Counted from the first letter of the stretch, positions 1 through 8,196 are shown. The stretch is DNA of 64,000 nt from Mycobacterium sp. IS-1590 (GCF_001500025.1 NZ_LQIW01000048.1:124001-188000), one strand, 5' to 3'. Program-made: numbers and translations. The notes: generated by a model not told the origin, from the sequence alone.

Positions 1-243
1 GAAAGCGCGGACCTGACGGCGATGCTGGCCAAGGCGGCCGCAGGCAAGGCGGCGATGACGGCGGCCAAGCACTGCCAGCAGGTGCTCGGCGGTATCGGCT
101 TCACCGCCGAGCACGACCTGCACCGGCACATCAAACGGGCCCTGGTGCTCGACGGATTGCTCGGCAGCTCACGCGAACTCACCAAGAGAGCCGGCGCCGG
201 CCTGCGCGCCAGAGGTTCGGTCCCCCGCCTCGCCCACCTCTAG
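1..243 (+). CDS. Acyl-CoA dehydrogenase, C-terminal end (partial)
   Basis: Only the last 80 codons are in the window; the reading frame is open from base 1 to TAG at 241-243. The segment has the closing helix of acyl-CoA dehydrogenases: AAKHCQQVLGGIGFTAEHDL followed by an H-x-H-x-K-R stretch and an SSRELT tail, where the family packs against FAD of the neighbouring subunit. It would catalyse alpha,beta-dehydrogenation of an acyl-CoA. The inverted-repeat element begins 30 bp after the stop. The N-terminal domains are outside the window, so substrate class cannot be judged. Confidence 0.8.
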   Translation, partial: ESADLTAMLAKAAAGKAAMTAAKHCQQVLGGIGFTAEHDLHRHIKRALVLDGLLGSSRELTKRAGAGLRARGSVPRLAHL

Positions 244-273
244 TTCATTTCCGCGACCTCCCCCCTCCTTCCT

Positions 274-336
274 TTGGCGCGAGCGTGCGTGTCTGCACAC
301 GACACGCCGCGGAATCTCAGCGCTTTGCGCACGCTC
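274..336 (+). repeat. Left inverted repeat of the DUF559 element
   Basis: Bases 274-310 are an exact 37-bp reverse complement of 1340-1376. Similarity continues inward to about 336, with shared ATCTC and TTTGCGC-n-CGCTC blocks opposite 1314-1339. Each copy also contains its own small hairpin, GCGTGTC / GACACGC, around a 7-nt loop. It lies between the stop of the upstream dehydrogenase gene and the DUF559 gene. Confidence 0.9.
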
Positions 337-427
337 GGCGCCACCGACTGTGCACAAAGGCGGTTTCATCCACAGACGGTGTTCTTCGCGTCCGAACTGT
401 CGACGCGTCGGCGCGAGGATTGCCGCC

Positions 428-1315
428 ATGGATACCGCCCTGAGGCAGTTGTTCGACGAGCAAGGTGGCGTGGCGACCAGCGCCCAGATCCTGGCGATCA
501 TTCCCAGATACACATTCGAATCAGTGTTGAAAGCCAAGTATCTCGAGCGAGTCTGGCATGGGATCTACTGTCTCGGAGAGCCAACGGACGAGTTACGGCT
601 GCGCGGACTGGACCTGTCGTGTGGCACGACGGTACCGGTGTGCCTGTCGACCGCCGCGGCCCTGTTCGGCTTTGACACCGAAGGGCCTTCCGCACTTCAC
701 GTGCTCAATCCGCCCGGTCATCAGCTGCGCCCGGCCGACGGTCTTGTCGTGCACCGCCGGAAAGGCGCACCGCTGGTCCACACCGCCGACCGGATCGCGA
801 CGTCACCGGCATGGACCGCGATCGAAGTGGCCCGCGCTTTGCGACGGCCGCGTGCACTCGCAACGCTCGATGCCGCGCTCCGCTCCGGTACATGCACCCG
901 GGCTGAGTTGTGGCGCGCGGCAATCCAACAGGCCGGCCGGCGCGGCATTGTCGCGGTGCGCGACCTACTTCCTCTCGCCGACGGACGCGCCGAGTCTCCG
1001 ATGGAAAGTGAAGCGCGGCTGGCAATGATCGACGGTGGCTTGCCGATGCCCGAACTGCAGTACGGGGTCGTCGACGGCAACGGACAGCTGCGACGTCTCG
1101 ACTTCGCGTGGCCGGATTTTCATGTCGCGGTCGAGTACGACGGCATCGATTGGCACACCGATCCCGACGTGCTGCGCAATGACCGCCGACGCCAACTCGC
1201 CCTGCAGGACGTCGGCTGGACCGTCATCGCGATCGTCTCAGACGACGTGCGGCACCGACCCGCGGACTTCGTAGGCAGGATCGACCGACAGCTTCGTCAC
1301 GCCCGCGCCGCGTGA
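428..1315 (+). CDS. DUF559 / AbiEi-antitoxin-like domain protein
   Basis: This 295-residue protein has an N-terminal winged-helix-like segment (about residues 1-60) of the kind annotated as AbiEi antitoxin domain in mycobacteria. Its C-terminal domain (about 190-290) resembles DUF559, a Vsr/PD-(D/E)xK-type nuclease fold: ESEARLAMIDGG, then LRRLDFAWPDFHVAVEYDG and the WTVIAIVSDDV strand. The E, the D of LDFAW and the E of VEYDG are candidate metal ligands. I chose ATG 428 because an upstream in-frame start at 350 would add residues without family character. The gene sits alone inside a 37-bp inverted repeat and between two genes that converge on it, so it looks like an inserted unit. Substrate and biological role are unknown. 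Confidence 0.7.
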   Translation: MDTALRQLFDEQGGVATSAQILAIIPRYTFESVLKAKYLERVWHGIYCLGEPTDELRLRGLDLSCGTTVPVCLSTAAALFGFDTEGPSALHVLNPPGHQLRPADGLVVHRRKGAPLVHTADRIATSPAWTAIEVARALRRPRALATLDAALRSGTCTRAELWRAAIQQAGRRGIVAVRDLLPLADGRAESPMESEARLAMIDGGLPMPELQYGVVDGNGQLRRLDFAWPDFHVAVEYDGIDWHTDPDVLRNDRRRQLALQDVGWTVIAIVSDDVRHRPADFVGRIDRQLRHARAA

Positions 1316-1376
1316 GCGCGCGCAAACTGTCGAGATCTGGCGGCGTGTCGTGTGCAGACACGCACGCTCGCGCCAA
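1314..1376 (-). repeat. Right inverted repeat of the DUF559 element
   Basis: Bases 1340-1376 are the perfect reverse complement of 274-310. Weaker similarity runs inward to 1314, overlapping the stop codon region of the DUF559 gene. The repeat ends 7 bp before the stop codon of the convergent enoyl-CoA hydratase gene, so the hairpin could also act as a transcription terminator. Confidence 0.9.
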
Positions 1377-1383
1377 CAAAGAA

Positions 1384-2166
1384 TTACTGGATGCTGGCTT
1401 TCATCTCGTCGAGGTTCACCAGCACCGGCCATCCGCCGACGCTGAGCGCGTTGCCGTGGCCCGTCTGATGGATGTCGAACACCGACTGGATGGCCGCATA
1501 GAAGCCCTGCACGTCGAGCGTCTGGTTCACCGCACGTTTGGCCTGGCGCAGCGCGAACGGTGACATCTTCGCGATCTGTTCGGCCATCGCCCTGGTCTCC
1601 GAGTCGAGCTGATCGCGAGGCACGACTTTGTTCACCATGCCGGTGGCAGCCACCTCGTCGGCGGTCATCGCACGGCCGGTGAACAGGATCTCCTTGGCCT
1701 TGCGCGGCCCGAGTTCCCATGTGTGGCCGTGGTATTCGACGCCGCCGATGCCCATCAGCACCACCGGGTCGGAGAACTGGGCGTCATCGGCCGCGATGAT
1801 CAGATCGCACGGCCAGCACAACAGCAGCCCACCGGAGATGCAGCGACCCTGCACCGCGGCGATCGACGGCTTGGGCACATTGCGCCACCGCAGCGTGTAC
1901 TCCAGATAGCGCTTCGCCTCGTGCTGGATGATGAACTCCAGCGTGATCTTGTCCGGCACCGGCCCCCCGCCGCGCAAGTCGTGGCCAGCCGAGAAGTGCT
2001 TCCCGTTGGCACGCAACACGATCACCGACACCTCGGGATCCTCCGCCGCGCGGGTCCAGGCGCCGTCGAGCTCGTCGAGCAGTTCGGGGTTCTGCGCGTT
2101 GGCGGCCTCAGGCCGATTCAGCGTGATGGTCGCGATGCGGTCGGCGACCTCGTATTCGATGTACAT
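1384..2166 (-). CDS. Enoyl-CoA hydratase/isomerase family protein
   Basis: A 260-residue crotonase-fold protein, the usual size for the family. It would hydrate a 2-enoyl-CoA or isomerise a double bond. Visible motifs are TLNRPEAANA near the N terminus, the HFSAGHDL oxyanion-hole segment around residue 60, and the SIAAVQGRCISGGLLL second oxyanion segment around 105-120. The following GIGGVEYHGHTWELG region holds candidate catalytic glutamates. It is 12 bp downstream of the acyl-CoA dehydrogenase gene on the same strand, consistent with a two-gene beta-oxidation operon. Its stop codon lies beside the right repeat of the DUF559 element. Substrate is not determined. Confidence 0.85.
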   Translation of the reverse strand: MYIEYEVADRIATITLNRPEAANAQNPELLDELDGAWTRAAEDPEVSVIVLRANGKHFSAGHDLRGGGPVPDKITLEFIIQHEAKRYLEYTLRWRNVPKPSIAAVQGRCISGGLLLCWPCDLIIAADDAQFSDPVVLMGIGGVEYHGHTWELGPRKAKEILFTGRAMTADEVAATGMVNKVVPRDQLDSETRAMAEQIAKMSPFALRQAKRAVNQTLDVQGFYAAIQSVFDIHQTGHGNALSVGGWPVLVNLDEMKASIQ

Positions 2167-2178
2167 GGTGCAGCCCTT

Positions 2179-3354
2179 CTAGTTTCGAGGCAGTCCCAGC
2201 AACCGCTGGGCGATGATGTTGCGTTGGATCTCGGAGGTGCCGCCGGCAATCGTGCCGCCGAACGTGCGAACGTAACGCTCGAACCAGCCGCAGCGGTACA
2301 GCTCCAGATGCTGTGCGCTGTACGGCCCCGAGAACGTCGGATGATTCAGCGCGTCGGCGCCCGCAGCGCCCACGGCGTACTCGGCCGCCGACTGCGACGC
2401 CTCCGAGCCGAGAAGCTTGAGCACCGACAGGGCGGCCACATCCTCATCGCCGCGCGCGGCACGGGCCAACGCCACCGAGCCGAGCAGGCGCAACGCCTGG
2501 TTGTCCATCACGAGCCCGGCGAACCGGTCGCGATCGAGTGCGGTGCTGGGACGGAAATCCTCGACCAGCTCTTGCAGGCGGTCCGCATAGCTGAGCCACA
2601 ACATGTTTCGCTCATGGCCGAGCGAACCGTTGGCGACCCGCCAGCCCTCGTTCAGCGGCCCGATCAGGTTCTCGGCAGGCACCCGGACGTCGTTGAAGAA
2701 GACCTCATTGAAGTCCAGGTCGTCGGCGTCACACAGCGACGCGAACGGGCGTCGGACCACGCCCGGCAGGTCCGTCGGGATCATCAGCACGCTGATGCCC
2801 TTGTGCTTGGGCGCCTTCGGATCGGTACGAACGAAAGTCAACAGGACGTCGGCGTCGTGCGCCCCCGAGGTCCACACCTTCTGCCCATTGACGACGAAGT
2901 GGTCCCCGTCTTGCACCGCGGCAGTCCGCAGCGACGCGAGGTCCGAACCGGCGCCCGGCTCGCTCATCCCGAGCGACGCGGTGATCTCGGCGCGCAGGAT
3001 CGGGACCGCCCAACGGCGCTGCTGTTCAGGCGTGCCGAACGAGATCAACGACGCCGAGATGATGCCCACGCCCTGCGGGTTGAAAGTCAGATACACCCGC
3101 CGACGTGCCAGTTCCTCCTGGTGCACGTATTGCTGCAGGATCGTCGCATTGCGGCCGCCGAACTCCGGCGGGTAGCCGGGCAACAACCAGCCGTTGTCGA
3201 ACATCAACCGCTGCCAGTCCCGCGCCCAGGCCGGCACGTCGCTGCTGGACCGCGACCGCTCCACGGCCACGGCATCGGAGGGAAGATGTTCGTCGAGGAA
3301 GGCGTTGAAGTCGGCGCGGAAGGCCTCGACATCAGCATCGAAGGTGAGCTGCAC
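2179..3354 (-). CDS. Acyl-CoA dehydrogenase (FadE-type)
   Basis: A 391-residue acyl-CoA dehydrogenase of normal length. Landmarks are the MSEPGAGSDLASLRT FAD/substrate segment near residue 135, the VNGQKVWTSGAHDAD beta-domain strand, and the C-terminal IAGGTSEIQRNIIAQRLLGLP signature. It would oxidise an acyl-CoA to the 2-enoyl-CoA and pass electrons to electron-transfer flavoprotein. The gene precedes the enoyl-CoA hydratase gene by 12 bp, so the two would perform successive steps. Its promoter region (3355-3476) is shared with the divergent tetR gene and contains a TGAGAAT-N3-ATTCTCA palindrome, so the TetR protein probably controls it. Alternative small starts near 3354 cannot be excluded. 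Confidence 0.85.
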   Translation of the reverse strand: MQLTFDADVEAFRADFNAFLDEHLPSDAVAVERSRSSSDVPAWARDWQRLMFDNGWLLPGYPPEFGGRNATILQQYVHQEELARRRVYLTFNPQGVGIISASLISFGTPEQQRRWAVPILRAEITASLGMSEPGAGSDLASLRTAAVQDGDHFVVNGQKVWTSGAHDADVLLTFVRTDPKAPKHKGISVLMIPTDLPGVVRRPFASLCDADDLDFNEVFFNDVRVPAENLIGPLNEGWRVANGSLGHERNMLWLSYADRLQELVEDFRPSTALDRDRFAGLVMDNQALRLLGSVALARAARGDEDVAALSVLKLLGSEASQSAAEYAVGAAGADALNHPTFSGPYSAQHLELYRCGWFERYVRTFGGTIAGGTSEIQRNIIAQRLLGLPRN

Positions 3355-3404
3355 GGGACTCCCGCCGGATCAAATCTTTGGTAGGACTATTGTTATCTCC
3401 AAAA

Positions 3405-3421
3405 TGAGAATACTATTCTCA
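3405..3421. promoter_or_regulatory. Palindromic operator TGAGAAT-ACT-ATTCTCA
   Basis: This is a perfect 17-bp dyad with 7-bp arms, in the AT-rich divergent region between the acyl-CoA dehydrogenase (start 3354) and tetR (start 3477) genes. Three related dyads lie between tetR and the P450 gene at 4196-4294. Position and symmetry suggest the autoregulatory site of this TetR protein. Confidence 0.7.
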
Positions 3422-3476
3422 TCGTGAGAAAGTTACAATCTCTGACACGTTGGCCGCGAGGGGGTCGAGGACCGCA

Positions 3477-4193
3477 ATGGCGAGACGTTCTCCGGTACAG
3501 TCAGTTCATGTTCTCCCCACCCGGCCGGCGTCTGAGCCACCGGTGACAAGCCCCAGCGAAGAGCCCGCCTGGAAGCAGCGTGCGGTCGAACGGTCGATCA
3601 AAACGGCGAAGCTCCGGGCCGCGCAACGCGTGCAGCGCTTCCTGGATGCCGCGCAGGCGATCATCATCGAAAAAGGCAGCACCGACTTCACCGTCCAAGA
3701 GGTCGTCGACCGCTCGCGGCAGTCGCTACGCAGCTTCTACCTGCAGTTCGACGGTAAGCACGAGCTGCTGTTGGCGCTCTTCGAGGACGCGCTGAGCCGG
3801 TCGGCCGACCAGATTCGCGCCGCCACCACCACCGAGGACGAGCCGATCGAGCGACTCAAGGTCGCCGTGCAGTTGCTGTTCGAATCCTCGCGTCCGGACC
3901 CGACCGCCAAGCGGCCGCTGTTCACCGACTTCGCACCTCGGCTACTGCTCTCGCACCCCGCAGAGGTCAAGGTCGCGCACGCACCGCTGCTCGCGCTGCT
4001 GACCGAGCTGATGGAGGAAGCCGGCGAGGCCGGCCAGTTGCGGGAGGGCATCAACCCGAAGCGGATGGCGGCCATGGCGATGCAGACGGTCATGTTCGTG
4101 GCGCAGTCCAACGGCGCCGAAGACGGCACTACGCACCCGATCACCGCCGACGAGGTCTGGGACTTCGTCTCACACGGATTCGCCGCCCAGTAG
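3477..4193 (+). CDS. TetR/AcrR family transcriptional regulator
   Basis: A 238-residue regulator with an N-terminal extension of about 45 residues, then a TetR helix-turn-helix (about 50-105: FLDAAQAIIIEKGSTDFTVQ, EVVDRSRQSLRSFYLQFDGKHELLLALFE). The C-terminal half is a helical ligand and dimerisation domain. ATG 3477 is preferred; an upstream TTG at 3450 is in frame, and shorter starts are possible because the first 45 residues are low-complexity. It is divergent from the dehydrogenase/hydratase pair and upstream of the P450 gene. Matching dyads on both sides of the gene suggest it represses both directions and itself. The ligand may be a CoA thioester, but that is only a guess. Confidence 0.85.
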   Translation: MARRSPVQSVHVLPTRPASEPPVTSPSEEPAWKQRAVERSIKTAKLRAAQRVQRFLDAAQAIIIEKGSTDFTVQEVVDRSRQSLRSFYLQFDGKHELLLALFEDALSRSADQIRAATTTEDEPIERLKVAVQLLFESSRPDPTAKRPLFTDFAPRLLLSHPAEVKVAHAPLLALLTELMEEAGEAGQLREGINPKRMAAMAMQTVMFVAQSNGAEDGTTHPITADEVWDFVSHGFAAQ

Positions 4194-4195
4194 CG

Positions 4196-4210
4196 GAGAA
4201 CTCCGTTCTC
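4196..4210. promoter_or_regulatory. Operator-like dyad GAGAAC-TCC-GTTCTC
   Basis: A perfect 6+3+6 palindrome 2 bp after the tetR stop. It shares the GAGAAy-N3-rTTCTC pattern with the dyad at 3405-3421 and its centre is 27 bp from that of the next dyad. It probably controls the downstream P450-SDR-kinase genes. Confidence 0.6.
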
Positions 4211-4221
4211 ACGGGCCGGAG

Positions 4222-4238
4222 CGAGAATCACGTTCTCG
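4222..4238. promoter_or_regulatory. Operator-like dyad CGAGAAT-CAC-GTTCTCG
   Basis: A 17-bp dyad with one mismatched pair, matching the pattern at 3405-3421. It is the second of three in the 227-bp leader before the P450 gene. Confidence 0.6.
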
Positions 4239-4279
4239 GCACCCCGCGGCGTCTTTCGAATACGGTCCCAGACGATACG

Positions 4280-4294
4280 GAGAATCCGATTCTT
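4280..4294. promoter_or_regulatory. Operator-like dyad GAGAAT-CCG-ATTCTT
   Basis: Third copy of the dyad in the leader of the P450 gene, with one mismatched outer pair. Its centre is 57 bp from that of the previous copy. The surrounding 4296-4345 region is AT-rich compared with the rest of the window and probably holds the P450 promoter; no convincing -35/-10 pair is identified. Confidence 0.5.
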
Positions 4295-4420
4295 CTGAGC
4301 GAAGAGCTTAAATATTCCATTTTGAATCCCGTATTGACACCCCTTCGTCGCGAATGCCAGAGTTGTGAGACAAATGCCAGCCCCCTGTCTTATGCGACCT
4401 GACCGGCGAGAGGCGATCCG

Positions 4421-5629
4421 GTGACGATCAGCGCTGAAAACAACGACGTCCACGATGTGGACCAGGACGAGTTGTACTACGACCCGTACAGCATCGAACT
4501 CAACATGAACCCCTACGCCGTCTTCGCGCGTCTGCGCGAGGAGGCGCCGCTGTACTACAACGCCAAACACGACTTCTACGCGTTGAGCCGGTTCGAGGAC
4601 GTCAACAAGGCGGTCATCGACCACCAGACCTTCATCTCGGGTCGAGGAGCGCTACTCGAAATCATCAAGTCGGGCATGGAGATCCCCCCGGGCACACTGA
4701 TTTTCGAAGATCCACCGATCCACAACATCCACCGCAACCTGCTCTCACGGGTGTTCACCCCGCGCAAGGTGCAGGCACTCGAACCCCAGATCCGCGAGTT
4801 CACCTCCCGGTGCCTGGACCCGCTGGTAGGTACGGAGACGTTCGACTTCGTCCACGATCTCGGCGCGCAGATGCCGATGCGCGTCATCGGAATGCTGCTG
4901 GGCATACCGGAAGCCGACCAACGCCGCGTCACCGAGCACGGCGAGGCGACGCTGCAGAGCGACTCGGTCGATCTGTTGGCCACCGGCGAGGTGTTCGCCG
5001 AGTTCATCGACTACCGCACCGAGCACCCGTCCGACGACATCATGACCGACCTGCTCAATGCCGAGTTCGAGGACGAGACCGGCACCCGTCGCCGACTACG
5101 CCGGGAAGAACTGTTGATGTACCTGACGGTCATCGCCACGGCGGGCAGCGAGACCACGACGCGCTTGATCGGTTGGGCGGGAAAGACGCTCGCCGACTAC
5201 CCGGATCAGCGGGCCGAGTTGGCGGCCGACCCGAGCCTCATACCCCAGGCGATCGAAGAGATCCTGCGCTGGGAGCCGCCCGCCCTGCAGATCGCCCGCT
5301 ACGTGACCCGTGACGTCGAGTACTACGGCCAGACCGTGCCCGAGGGATCGGCGATGCTGATGCTCGTGGGTGCCGCGAACCGCGACCATCGCCGTTTCCC
5401 GCCCGACGGTGACGTCTTCGACATCCACCGAGAGCTGCACTCGCACATGACGTTCGGCGCAGGCACACACTTCTGCATGGGTAACGCCCTGGCACGCCTG
5501 GAAGGCCGGATCGCGCTCGAAGAAATTCTCAAGAGGTTCCCGACGTGGGAGGTGGACTGGCCCAACGCCAAACCGTCCCCCACGACAGCGGTCCGCGGTT
5601 GGGAATCGATGCCCACCTTCGTCTCCTGA
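4421..5629 (+). CDS. Cytochrome P450
   Basis: A 402-residue soluble bacterial P450. The I-helix oxygen-activation segment is IATAGSETTTRLIG (about 236-249), the K-helix ExxR is EEILRW, and the haem loop is FGAGTHFCMGNALARLEG with the cysteine thiolate ligand. It would hydroxylate a hydrophobic substrate using ferredoxin-delivered electrons; no ferredoxin gene is adjacent. GTG 4421 is the start. It closely resembles the P450 at 18797-19990 (shared REEAPLYYNA and HxTFISGRGA segments), so the two are paralogues. It is followed by the mycofactocin SDR and kinase-like genes in a probable operon whose leader holds three TetR-type dyads. Confidence 0.92.
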   Translation: MTISAENNDVHDVDQDELYYDPYSIELNMNPYAVFARLREEAPLYYNAKHDFYALSRFEDVNKAVIDHQTFISGRGALLEIIKSGMEIPPGTLIFEDPPIHNIHRNLLSRVFTPRKVQALEPQIREFTSRCLDPLVGTETFDFVHDLGAQMPMRVIGMLLGIPEADQRRVTEHGEATLQSDSVDLLATGEVFAEFIDYRTEHPSDDIMTDLLNAEFEDETGTRRRLRREELLMYLTVIATAGSETTTRLIGWAGKTLADYPDQRAELAADPSLIPQAIEEILRWEPPALQIARYVTRDVEYYGQTVPEGSAMLMLVGAANRDHRRFPPDGDVFDIHRELHSHMTFGAGTHFCMGNALARLEGRIALEEILKRFPTWEVDWPNAKPSPTTAVRGWESMPTFVS

Positions 5630-5674
5630 CGAACATCCGAAATACTCAGCAACAACAACGAATTGAGGTACACG

Positions 5675-6511
5675 ATGACCGGACGTGTTGAAGGCAAGGT
5701 CGCTTTCATCACCGGCGCCGCCCGCGGCCAGGGTCGCGCGCATGCCGTGCGGCTGGCCCAGGAAGGCGCCGACATCATCGCCGTCGATATCTGCAAGCAG
5801 ATCGACAGCGTGCAGATTCCACTGTCGACGCCCGAAGACCTTGCGGAAACCGCTGATCTGGTGAAGGGCCTCAACCGCCGCATCTACACCGCCGAGGTCG
5901 ACGTCCGCGACTTCGACGCGCTCAAGGCCGCCGTCGACACCGGCGTCGACCAATTGGGTCGGTTGGACATCATCGTCGCCAACGCCGGCATCGGCAACGG
6001 CGGTGCCACGCTGGACAAGACCAGCGAAGGCGACTGGACCGACATGATCGACGTCAACCTCGGCGGCGTCTGGAAGACCGTCAAGGCCGGTGTCCCGCAC
6101 ATCCTCGCCGGCGGCCGCGGCGGCTCGATCATTCTCACCAGTTCGGTCGGCGGTCTGAAGGCCTACCCGCACACGGGCCATTACGTCGCCGCGAAACACG
6201 GTGTGGTGGGCCTGATGCGGACGTTCGCGGTCGAACTCGGCGCGCAGAACATCCGGGTCAACTCCGTCCACCCGACCAACGTCAACACGCCGCTGTACAT
6301 GAACGAGGGGACGATGAAGCTGTTCCGTCCCGACCTGGAGAACCCGGGCCCCGACGACATGAAGGTCGTCGCGCAGATGATGCACACGCTGCCGATCGGC
6401 TGGGTGGAGCCCGAAGACATCTCCAACGCCGTGCTGTTCCTGGCCTCCGACGAGAGCCGCTACATCACCGGCGTGACGCTGCCGGTCGACGGCGGCAGCT
6501 GCCTCAAGTAA
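5675..6511 (+). CDS. Mycofactocin-coupled SDR family oxidoreductase
   Basis: A 278-residue short-chain dehydrogenase of the mycofactocin-coupled type. The cofactor loop is TGAARGQGRAHA, and the acidic EGADIIAVDIC strand points to NAD. The extra segment after it (about residues 38-60) is characteristic of nicotinoprotein SDRs that keep NAD bound and exchange electrons with mycofactocin. The catalytic tyrosine and lysine are in HYVAAKHG. It would oxidise an alcohol, plausibly made by the upstream P450. ATG 5675 is preferred over the in-frame TTG 5663. It lies 45 bp after the P450 gene and 13 bp before the kinase-like gene. A close relative is at 9194-10087. Confidence 0.88.
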   Translation: MTGRVEGKVAFITGAARGQGRAHAVRLAQEGADIIAVDICKQIDSVQIPLSTPEDLAETADLVKGLNRRIYTAEVDVRDFDALKAAVDTGVDQLGRLDIIVANAGIGNGGATLDKTSEGDWTDMIDVNLGGVWKTVKAGVPHILAGGRGGSIILTSSVGGLKAYPHTGHYVAAKHGVVGLMRTFAVELGAQNIRVNSVHPTNVNTPLYMNEGTMKLFRPDLENPGPDDMKVVAQMMHTLPIGWVEPEDISNAVLFLASDESRYITGVTLPVDGGSCLK

Positions 6512-6524
6512 CGGGGCCCGGCAG

Positions 6525-7595
6525 ATGACCGCCGCCGAGCTGTCGCTTCCGCGCAGCTGGGAGGAGATCACGCCTGGGTGGATGACGGCGGTGCTCGGGA
6601 AGCACTTCCCGGGCGCCACCGTCGACGCCGTCAGCGTCGCGCTGCGCGACGACGGCACCAACCGACGGGCGCGGCTGGCGCTGAGGTATTCGGCGGGGTC
6701 GGGTCCGGCGACGGTCTTCGCCAAGGCCGTCGACCCCGACCACGCCGAACTCGTCGCTCTCACCAGCGGCCTGTTCCACGAACCGCGGCTTTTCACTTCG
6801 GGGGTCTCACTGCCGCTGGACCATCCGAGCGTCTACGCCGCGCTGATCGACGAGCCCGGCTCGAACTTCGTGATGATCATGGAGGACGTCGTCGCGCGCG
6901 GCGCCGACCCACGCGACTCCACCCGGCCAATGACGGTCGAGCAGGTCGCCAACGGAGTGCGCGGGCTGGCGCGGATGCATAGCCGATTCTGGGGTGAGCG
7001 GCTGACCGCGAACCCGGCACTCGACTGGCTCGAGCCGTTCGTCGCTTTCGAAGGCCTCGAGCACGCCCCGCTGGACATCGCTCGTGAGCGACTGGGCAAG
7101 ACGGTCTCTTCGGAGATCGTCGAGATGAGCGGCACAGAGCTTTTCGTCGACATTTGGGCCCGTTACATCGGCACCCTCACGACCCCACCGCAGACCCTGC
7201 TGCACGGCGATCCGCACATCGGCAACACCTACGTGCTGCCCGATGACGACGTGGGGTTCCTGGACTGGCAAATGGCCCGACGCGGTAACTGGTCGCTGGA
7301 TGTGGGCTACTTCTTGCAGGGTGCGTTGACGATCGAGGATCGCAGAAAAGCCGAGCGGGATCTGCTCGACGAGTACCGGGCCGCACTTACTCTGCCCGCC
7401 GACGAACTTCCGTCGGCCGAGGAGGTGTGGCTGCGCTACCGCGCGTCGGTCGCGCATGGGCTGGCCATCTGGATGGCGACGCTGTCCGGCGGCGACGCTT
7501 GGCAGGGCGCCGACATCTGTCTGGCTTTAGCGCAACGGTATTCGGCGGCGTTCGTCGATCTCGATACCCGCGCCGCGCTGGCGGCCCTGGACTAG
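6525..7595 (+). CDS. Phosphotransferase (APH-like kinase) family protein
   Basis: A 356-residue protein with the aminoglycoside-phosphotransferase fold. The catalytic loop is LLHGDPHIGN (about 226-235) and the metal-binding segment is GFLDWQMARRG, where the usual DFG/DWE is DWQ. Such proteins in mycobacterial catabolic operons are not antibiotic kinases; some phosphorylate hydroxylated acids or lipids, but the substrate here is unknown. The gene is the last of the TetR-P450-SDR set and overlaps the convergent gene downstream by 4 bp at the stop codons. It differs clearly from the ACAD11-type kinase at 44278-45309. Confidence 0.75.
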   Translation: MTAAELSLPRSWEEITPGWMTAVLGKHFPGATVDAVSVALRDDGTNRRARLALRYSAGSGPATVFAKAVDPDHAELVALTSGLFHEPRLFTSGVSLPLDHPSVYAALIDEPGSNFVMIMEDVVARGADPRDSTRPMTVEQVANGVRGLARMHSRFWGERLTANPALDWLEPFVAFEGLEHAPLDIARERLGKTVSSEIVEMSGTELFVDIWARYIGTLTTPPQTLLHGDPHIGNTYVLPDDDVGFLDWQMARRGNWSLDVGYFLQGALTIEDRRKAERDLLDEYRAALTLPADELPSAEEVWLRYRASVAHGLAIWMATLSGGDAWQGADICLALAQRYSAAFVDLDTRAALAALD

Positions 7596-8182
7596 GCGCC
7601 CTCCCTTCCCCCACCCGCCAGAAAAGCGCATGCGACCGGACCGACGACTCGGCTCGCCGATTGTTCACAGAGGTGGTCTTCGGCCACTCTCGGGTTGCGT
7701 CTCACCAAACCGAGGATCTCGGTGGAATCAACCGCAGCGGTTCGAACGTGTGCGGCGGCTAACGCGTGGGCCTTGTGCGTTCTTGCAGCGGCGCCGAGAG
7801 CGTGGCACGCGGCGACGGTTTTCCGGCCCAGCTCCGGGGAAGAACCTCCCCATACCGTGATCTCGGGCGTGCGACGGCTGAGGGTGGTACGCACGACATC
7901 CCGCAACCGTGGGTCGATCGTGTACAACTCGGCCGCAACACTGAGGGCCGCCGGCAACCGATGCGGAAGCTCCAACGCCTTTTCCAGATCACCCATTTCG
8001 ACGCCGAGGATCCACAGCGGCCGGGGGTCGCCGGGTTCGGCGACGAACACGGTGACATCCCAGCCCGCCCTGGCCCGGTCGAACAGCCAACCGCCGACAC
8101 GTTCAACCGCGTCCACAGGTGTGCGAGCGGCGACGTCGAGCCGGTATCTGAGGTCAACACTCGAGTCCGGATCCTCGACCAT
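7592..8182 (-). CDS. Conserved hypothetical protein
   Basis: This 196-residue protein is not recognised. It is soluble and acidic to neutral, without a signal peptide or membrane segment. The first half has a pattern like a small alpha/beta domain (VERVGGWLFDRARAGWDVTV, then PRPLWILGVEM). The second half is alanine- and histidine-rich (KAHALAAAHVRTAAVDSTEIL). It is convergent with the kinase-like gene, overlapping it by 4 bp. A TTAG-N8-CTAA palindrome lies 15 bp upstream of its start, so it probably belongs to the regulon of the P450 at 18797-19990. The reading frame has normal mycobacterial codon use, so it is likely a real gene. Confidence 0.6.
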   Translation of the reverse strand: MVEDPDSSVDLRYRLDVAARTPVDAVERVGGWLFDRARAGWDVTVFVAEPGDPRPLWILGVEMGDLEKALELPHRLPAALSVAAELYTIDPRLRDVVRTTLSRRTPEITVWGGSSPELGRKTVAACHALGAAARTHKAHALAAAHVRTAAVDSTEILGLVRRNPRVAEDHLCEQSASRVVGPVACAFLAGGGREGA

Positions 8183-8196
8183 GCCGATGCTCCCTA

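Noticed and set aside
266..1384. Target-site duplication flanking the DUF559 element
   Set aside because: The bases just outside the two repeats (CCTTCC and CAAAGA sides) do not match convincingly, so no duplication is claimed.
1723..3384. Long plus-strand open frame antisense to the hydratase and dehydrogenase genes
   Set aside because: Arg/His-rich composition with no family motifs; it mirrors two well-supported minus-strand genes, a usual effect of GC-rich codon use.
7201..7235. Aminoglycoside resistance gene
   Set aside because: The HGD-type loop only shows the APH fold; context is catabolic and the metal segment is DWQ, so antibiotic phosphorylation is not supported.
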